Shown: one piece after another, positions 60,045 through 64,000 of the stretch
Position numbering within the stretch: the first letter of the stretch is position 1
Layout: each line of letters begins with the position of its first letter
Assembly (NCBI GenBank): GCA_027604505.1
Contig: JADIIX010000120.1
Coordinates: 1-64,000 of the forward strand
DNA: 64,000 nt
Source: Gonapodya sp. JEL0774
Taxonomy: Eukaryota; Monoblepharomycota; Monoblepharidomycetes; Monoblepharidales; Gonapodyaceae
Direction: 5' to 3'
The notes under the pieces: generated by a model
What the model was told of the DNA's origin: nothing
Seen by the model: the letters and a program-made list of their open reading frames with translations, nothing else
Databases searched by the model: none
Position numbers and translations under genes: made by a program

Positions 60045-63000
60045 ATGGCGAATAGTTCTGGCTTCATTGTGGGTTCCCTCTTCTCAAATCCCCACAGCTT
60101 ACTGCCTCTGACGCCACTGGCCACTTCCTCTCAAGCTTTCCACCGACTACTCTTGCCTGCCCGGCTTTTTCTGCCCCAACGTAACCTCAGGTTGGTCTGG
60201 TGCCATCTGCCTCTGTTTTAATGAAATCAGTCTTACTTCAACCTTGCATCTTAATCCGTCACGTTACAGCAAACCCGCAATCCCTCCCACGATATTATCA
60301 ACCGTCAGTCCGCTGTGCGTTCACGCGCTTGCAAGGATACAGATGCGAGGTGACCTGCGGCGGTATTTCATTCAAGCGTTTCAACTTCATGTAACCTCCC
60401 TGTCCCTGTACTCCCTGTACTCGCTCCACCTGCACCACCTGATCCCACCTACCTATTGGCGCCGTCCAATATCAGCCACAAGGCCCCTATGAGCCTATCG
60501 TGTGCTCTAGTGGTCGTTTTTGTCCCGACTGGAAAACGAACTTGATTTGGTGTGTGAGATTTGTGTCTCCAGAGTTTCTGAATGCAAACTCCTGACCTCC
60601 CCCGACCTCAAAGTCCCGCTGGATACTTCTGCCCCGCTGGAGCTGTCACACCTATTCAATGTAACCTGCTTGCTAGCTGTCCTCAAGGGTCAGGCACACA
60701 GGTGTATTTTGCACCACTCGTCGCTTTCATCATCATCGATCTTGGTCTTGTTGCGTTGCACTTCCTGAAGAGTTACATGGACCGCCATACCAGGGTAAAG
60801 AAAGAATTAATCGCCGATATGGCCGCTGAATCCCAAGCAACGTCAGTGGAACTGACGTCCGACTTGTTAGATGATGGTGATGGTGACGTTGAAGTACTCG
60901 TAGACGGGTTCAAACGTGGTCTCAACGGGAAGAGTTTCAGAGTTGATTTTAGGTAAAGTGCCAGGCTTCTCAATTAATAGTTCCTGCATTTGCTTACATC
61001 ATTATGTAGATTCGAGGAGCTGTCCCTCAATCTTAAATCTGGCAAGACAATACTGCAAGGTGTGACAGGTGAAATCCGTGCTGGACGAATGACGGTATGT
61101 TTGGCTACATGTAACGCGTCTGACTTCAAAGCTGACATCCCTCCTCGATCATGAAAAGGCTATCATGGGCCCCAGTGGGGCAGGAAAAACAACCTTCTTG
61201 AACGTCATGATGGGCAAAATCAATCGTACCAGCGGTCGTCTTATCGTCAATGGGAGAGTGGGAGAAATGAGCGCGTACAAGAAAATAATCGGATACGTCC
61301 CTCAAGATGACGTAATGCTCCGCGAGCTCTCTGTGCGCGAGAATGTGGAATACTCTGCTCGATGTCGCTTGCCACCTTCGTGGACAAACGCTCAAGTCTC
61401 GGAACATGTAGACCGGATTTTGAGTGCTCTGAAGTGAGTTAATCGGTCTGAAACGTCGTCTGGCACCGCATTTCGCTGATCCCCACAACACGTCTACAAG
61501 CCTTTCGCACGTCGCCAACACACTCATTGGCGACGAAACAGTCCGAGGCATCTCTGGCGGGCAACGAAAGAGGGTGAATATTGGAATGGAATTGGCAGGT
61601 CCGACATTTGCACACATTGGTGGAGGCTTTCTAATCGCTCAATATCGTTCAACACTTTTTAAGCCGCACCACTTGCACTGTTTCTCGACGAGCCCACTTC
61701 TGGACTAGATGCCACGGCCGCCTTACAGGTTGCAAATATTCTCAAAGCAATATCCCAGCTCGGACTGACTGTCGTGGCGGTTATTCATCAAGTAGGTTGT
61801 GCACTCTTTCAGAAGTACTATTGTTGGTTGTTTCTTGACGGTTTGTGAGACATGTTCTCTGAATCCCTCCCGACAGCCACGCAAAGAAATCTTTGAGGTG
61901 TTTGAAGATCTCCTCCTGATCGGACCCGGGGGTCGAACAGCGTACCACGGTGAAACCAATGAAGTGCAGTCTTATTTTGGGAAAATGGGCTTCAAGTTTG
62001 ATCCCTATTCCAATCCTGCGGACATTTTGATGGATGTACTGAGCGGCAAGGGGACTTTCGAGGGAACATCGGTGCCTCTGGTGAAACCCACCGTGGAAAG
62101 CCTATTGAAAGCATGGTCTGATCGCTCTTCGATGCGAGCTTCCGTCTCTTGCGGACAACCAACTGCCCATGACGAATCCACTACGACAACGGTGTCGCCA
62201 CCTGAAGAGGCCTCTTCCACCGACAGCTACACGGCATTCCATCACGAAATCGGTGCAATATGCCGAGAACGAGGTGCTCGTTGGTACAAGCAGGTGTACT
62301 TGGCTCATAATCGATCAATTTTACAGCAAGTAAATTTCGTTTCGATGTCCCGAGGTTTGGCATCCGATACCACTGACATGTAACTGGTATCAGTATCGTA
62401 CCATCTCTACGCTCGCCCTTGAGACGTTTGTCTCGGTTGTGGCCGGTGCTTTGATGGGCCTCGCTGCCCAAAACGCGGACGGAGAGCTCTACTCTGGAGT
62501 CTGGATTCAGCCTTACACGATTATAGGTCCAGCTCCATATTTCTGGACCGTTCCTCTCTATGGTTTGTCTTCATCCGTACACGAGTATGCGAAATGATTT
62601 GCAAATGACTTCGAGTGCCCCGACAGCTTTCTTGTTGGGCCTTTCGATCGCTCTGGCCTCCGCACCTGCAAGCGTTCGAGTCTTTGGTGACGAACGTCTA
62701 ATATTCTATCGGGAAGCTGCTTCGGGTCACTCGCGATCGGCATACTATACAGGCAAAACCCTTTCTTCCATCTACCGGATAGTTCTGACGAGTTTACATT
62801 TTTCGGCTGTCTACTATCTGATATCAACGCCCGTTACCAGTTTTGCGTGAGTGGTGCTCCTTGGTTTTTGTGGACACACATCGTAAACCAGAAATTGTTC
62901 TGGTAACTCAATTCAACCATCGTGATGTAAAGGATATTCTACTGGATTGTTGTAAGTGCGGTTCAGAAACTTGCTATCGATCGCCCGCGGTATTCATGTC

Positions 63001-63544
63001 TCCTTCGGGTTTTCTTCTATGCAAGCTCATGACCTTCTGGGGAGTATATGGTCTCGGCGCAACAATTTCCATGCTTGTGAAGAAGGGCAACGCTCCTCTC
63101 CTTGCCGCGGTGGGTATTTGCAAGGTATTTTCATCGCTCGAACTTCAAAGGATCCTTATGAGCTTCTTCGTAACGTTCTTGCAGGTCGCTGCCCTCTTTC
63201 ACGGTACTCTCTGCGGCTTCGGACCCACGGTCCAAACCGTGAGTTCCTGGAAACTACTGTGGGCATGGGTGGGTAACTTCATCTCTCCCCTGGAAACGAT
63301 GATCTTACCGCGAATGTTTACTCTACAGGACCTTTCTTTCAATCTTTGGGGCTCAGAGGCACTCTTTAGCCAGTACGTGAACCTGTACGCCAATGTGTAT
63401 GATGTTGAGCAGGCGAGGCGAGCCTATGGGTACACCGTGGGCAGAGAGGCGACTGATCTCTTGGCGATGTTTGCTCTAGGACTTGGACAGAGGGTAATTG
63501 CTTTCGTGTTGATGATCGTGATGGATCGGGATAAACAAAAGTGA
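60045..63544 (+). CDS. ABCG-subfamily ABC half transporter with Cys-rich N-terminus
   Basis: ATP-driven exporter (lipid, sterol or wax type) of the ABCG family, resembling the plant ABCG24/28 branch. Cys-rich pieces come first ([43 protein letters not shown]). Then come one TM helix ([20 protein letters not shown]) and the ATPase. [14 protein letters not shown] is Walker [10 protein letters not shown] the Q loop, [14 protein letters not shown] the signature, [14 protein letters not shown] Walker B and AVIHQPRKEIF the H loop. The membrane domain follows with about six helices and stops at 63544. Many short introns are present and the parts I checked are in phase. The start at 60045 is a guess: the first Cys-rich exons between 60.0 and 60.6 kb were not joined with certainty and I found no signal peptide. 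Confidence 0.82.
60496..60514 (+). repeat. 19-bp direct repeat, copy 1 (inside ABCG coding region)
   Basis: Identical over 19 bases to positions 63619-63637. Here it encodes part of the Cys-rich region (IVCSSG). See the finding on this repeat. Confidence 0.6.
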
Positions 63545-64000
63545 ACGAACACGCCTTCAACAACGGGCGCCATTCAATGCGATCTGACGGTCCAATAGCA
63601 CCTGGAATTCATTTATAGTATCGTGTGCTCTAGTGGTTAGATCCGACTTTAGGTACTATTCTCATCGCATACAATTCATTTACTGTGGCATCCTCTTCAT
63701 GATTGTTCCTGACCGCCGCATCTCACCTGGAAATCAGCACAACGTAATCGCTTGGCCTAAGGTACTACAGAACATTTTGGTGATGATTGTCACGAGGGGA
63801 TCTCCTGGCTCTTCTCCGAGTACCGTGATCAGGAATGTTCAAGTGCTATCTAATCGACCTCCACAAAGATGTCATGAATGATTGCACTTCTTTTGCACGT
63901 ATGTTGTTGCTTTGTACATTGAGAGACGGGCAATTGCTCCAGCTGTATAATCCCCCGTCCTGAACACCACTAGAAGGTCCCACTTTATGGAACTAATCCT
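63545..64000. other. Intergenic end of window with second copy of a 19-bp repeat
   Basis: No gene was recognised. A 19-bp stretch at 63619-63637 matches 60496-60514 exactly. It contains CTAGTGGTTAG, like the D-arm / A box of tRNA genes, but no matching T-arm or anticodon stem follows, so I do not call a tRNA. Confidence 0.5.

Noticed and set aside
63619-63690. tRNA gene
   Set aside because: Only a D-arm-like stretch is present; there is no anticodon stem, T-arm or acceptor pairing.

Overview
The window is eukaryotic nuclear DNA that looks fungal. Genes are dense, sit on both strands and are cut by many short GT-AG introns, mostly 57-97 nt. The families are fungal: glyoxal oxidases, a CDC50 flippase subunit, a DUF2855 enzyme, an ABCG transporter and a fungal-style CaMKK. 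One gene at 47.6-50.3 kb has leucine-rich repeats plus a guanylate-kinase domain, like LRGUK, a protein tied to flagella. Together with the single-copy metazoan-like genes this points to a zoosporic fungus such as a chytrid. The genus cannot be read from the sequence. Gene models below were built by hand, by joining reading frames at splice sites with matching phase. Reading phase closed without a stop in most of them, and uncertain junctions are flagged.

Layout. 0-0.8 kb: 3' end of a haem peroxidase. 0.8-3.3 kb: no recognisable gene. 3.3-8.1 kb (+): CaMKK-type kinase. 8.2-10.8 kb (-): an IQ motif, a coiled coil and eight Pumilio repeats in one protein, tail-to-tail with the kinase. 11.0-13.8 kb and 27.3-30.4 kb (-): two paralogous membrane-anchored, chitin-binding glyoxal oxidases. 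14.1-16.0 kb (-): a one-pass membrane protein with a cytosolic SH3 domain. 16.7-17.9 kb (+): HAD phosphatase. 18.0-20.0 kb (-): adenylate kinase with a long helical N-terminus. 20.2-22.0 kb (-): CDC50. 22.3-27.0 kb (-): GH63 glycosidase with a 13-nt microexon. About 31.0-31.8 kb: a MITE-like element with imperfect terminal inverted repeats. 32.6-35.5 kb (+): WD40 protein.

35.9-47.2 kb is a block of metabolic enzymes: glutamine-synthetase family protein (-), glutathione transferase (+), glyoxalase-like VOC protein (-), METTL13-type methyltransferase (-), a short-chain dehydrogenase ending in a peroxisomal signal (+), and a fold-type-I aminotransferase fused to a VOC metalloenzyme domain (+). 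Then follow LRGUK (+), DGAT2 (-), DUF2855 (-), an Ala-rich helical protein (-), a TBC Rab-GAP (-) and an ABCG transporter with a Cys-rich N-terminus (+).

Possible functional links. The CaMKK and the IQ-Pumilio protein suggest a calcium/calmodulin route to mRNA control. The peroxidase, the two H2O2-producing copper radical oxidases and the SH3 membrane protein suggest surface oxidative chemistry on chitin. CDC50, TBC and ABCG act on membranes. The most novel-looking items are the aminotransferase-VOC fusion, the IQ-coiled-coil-Pumilio fusion, the coiled-coil adenylate kinase and the CBM18 oxidases anchored as type II membrane proteins.
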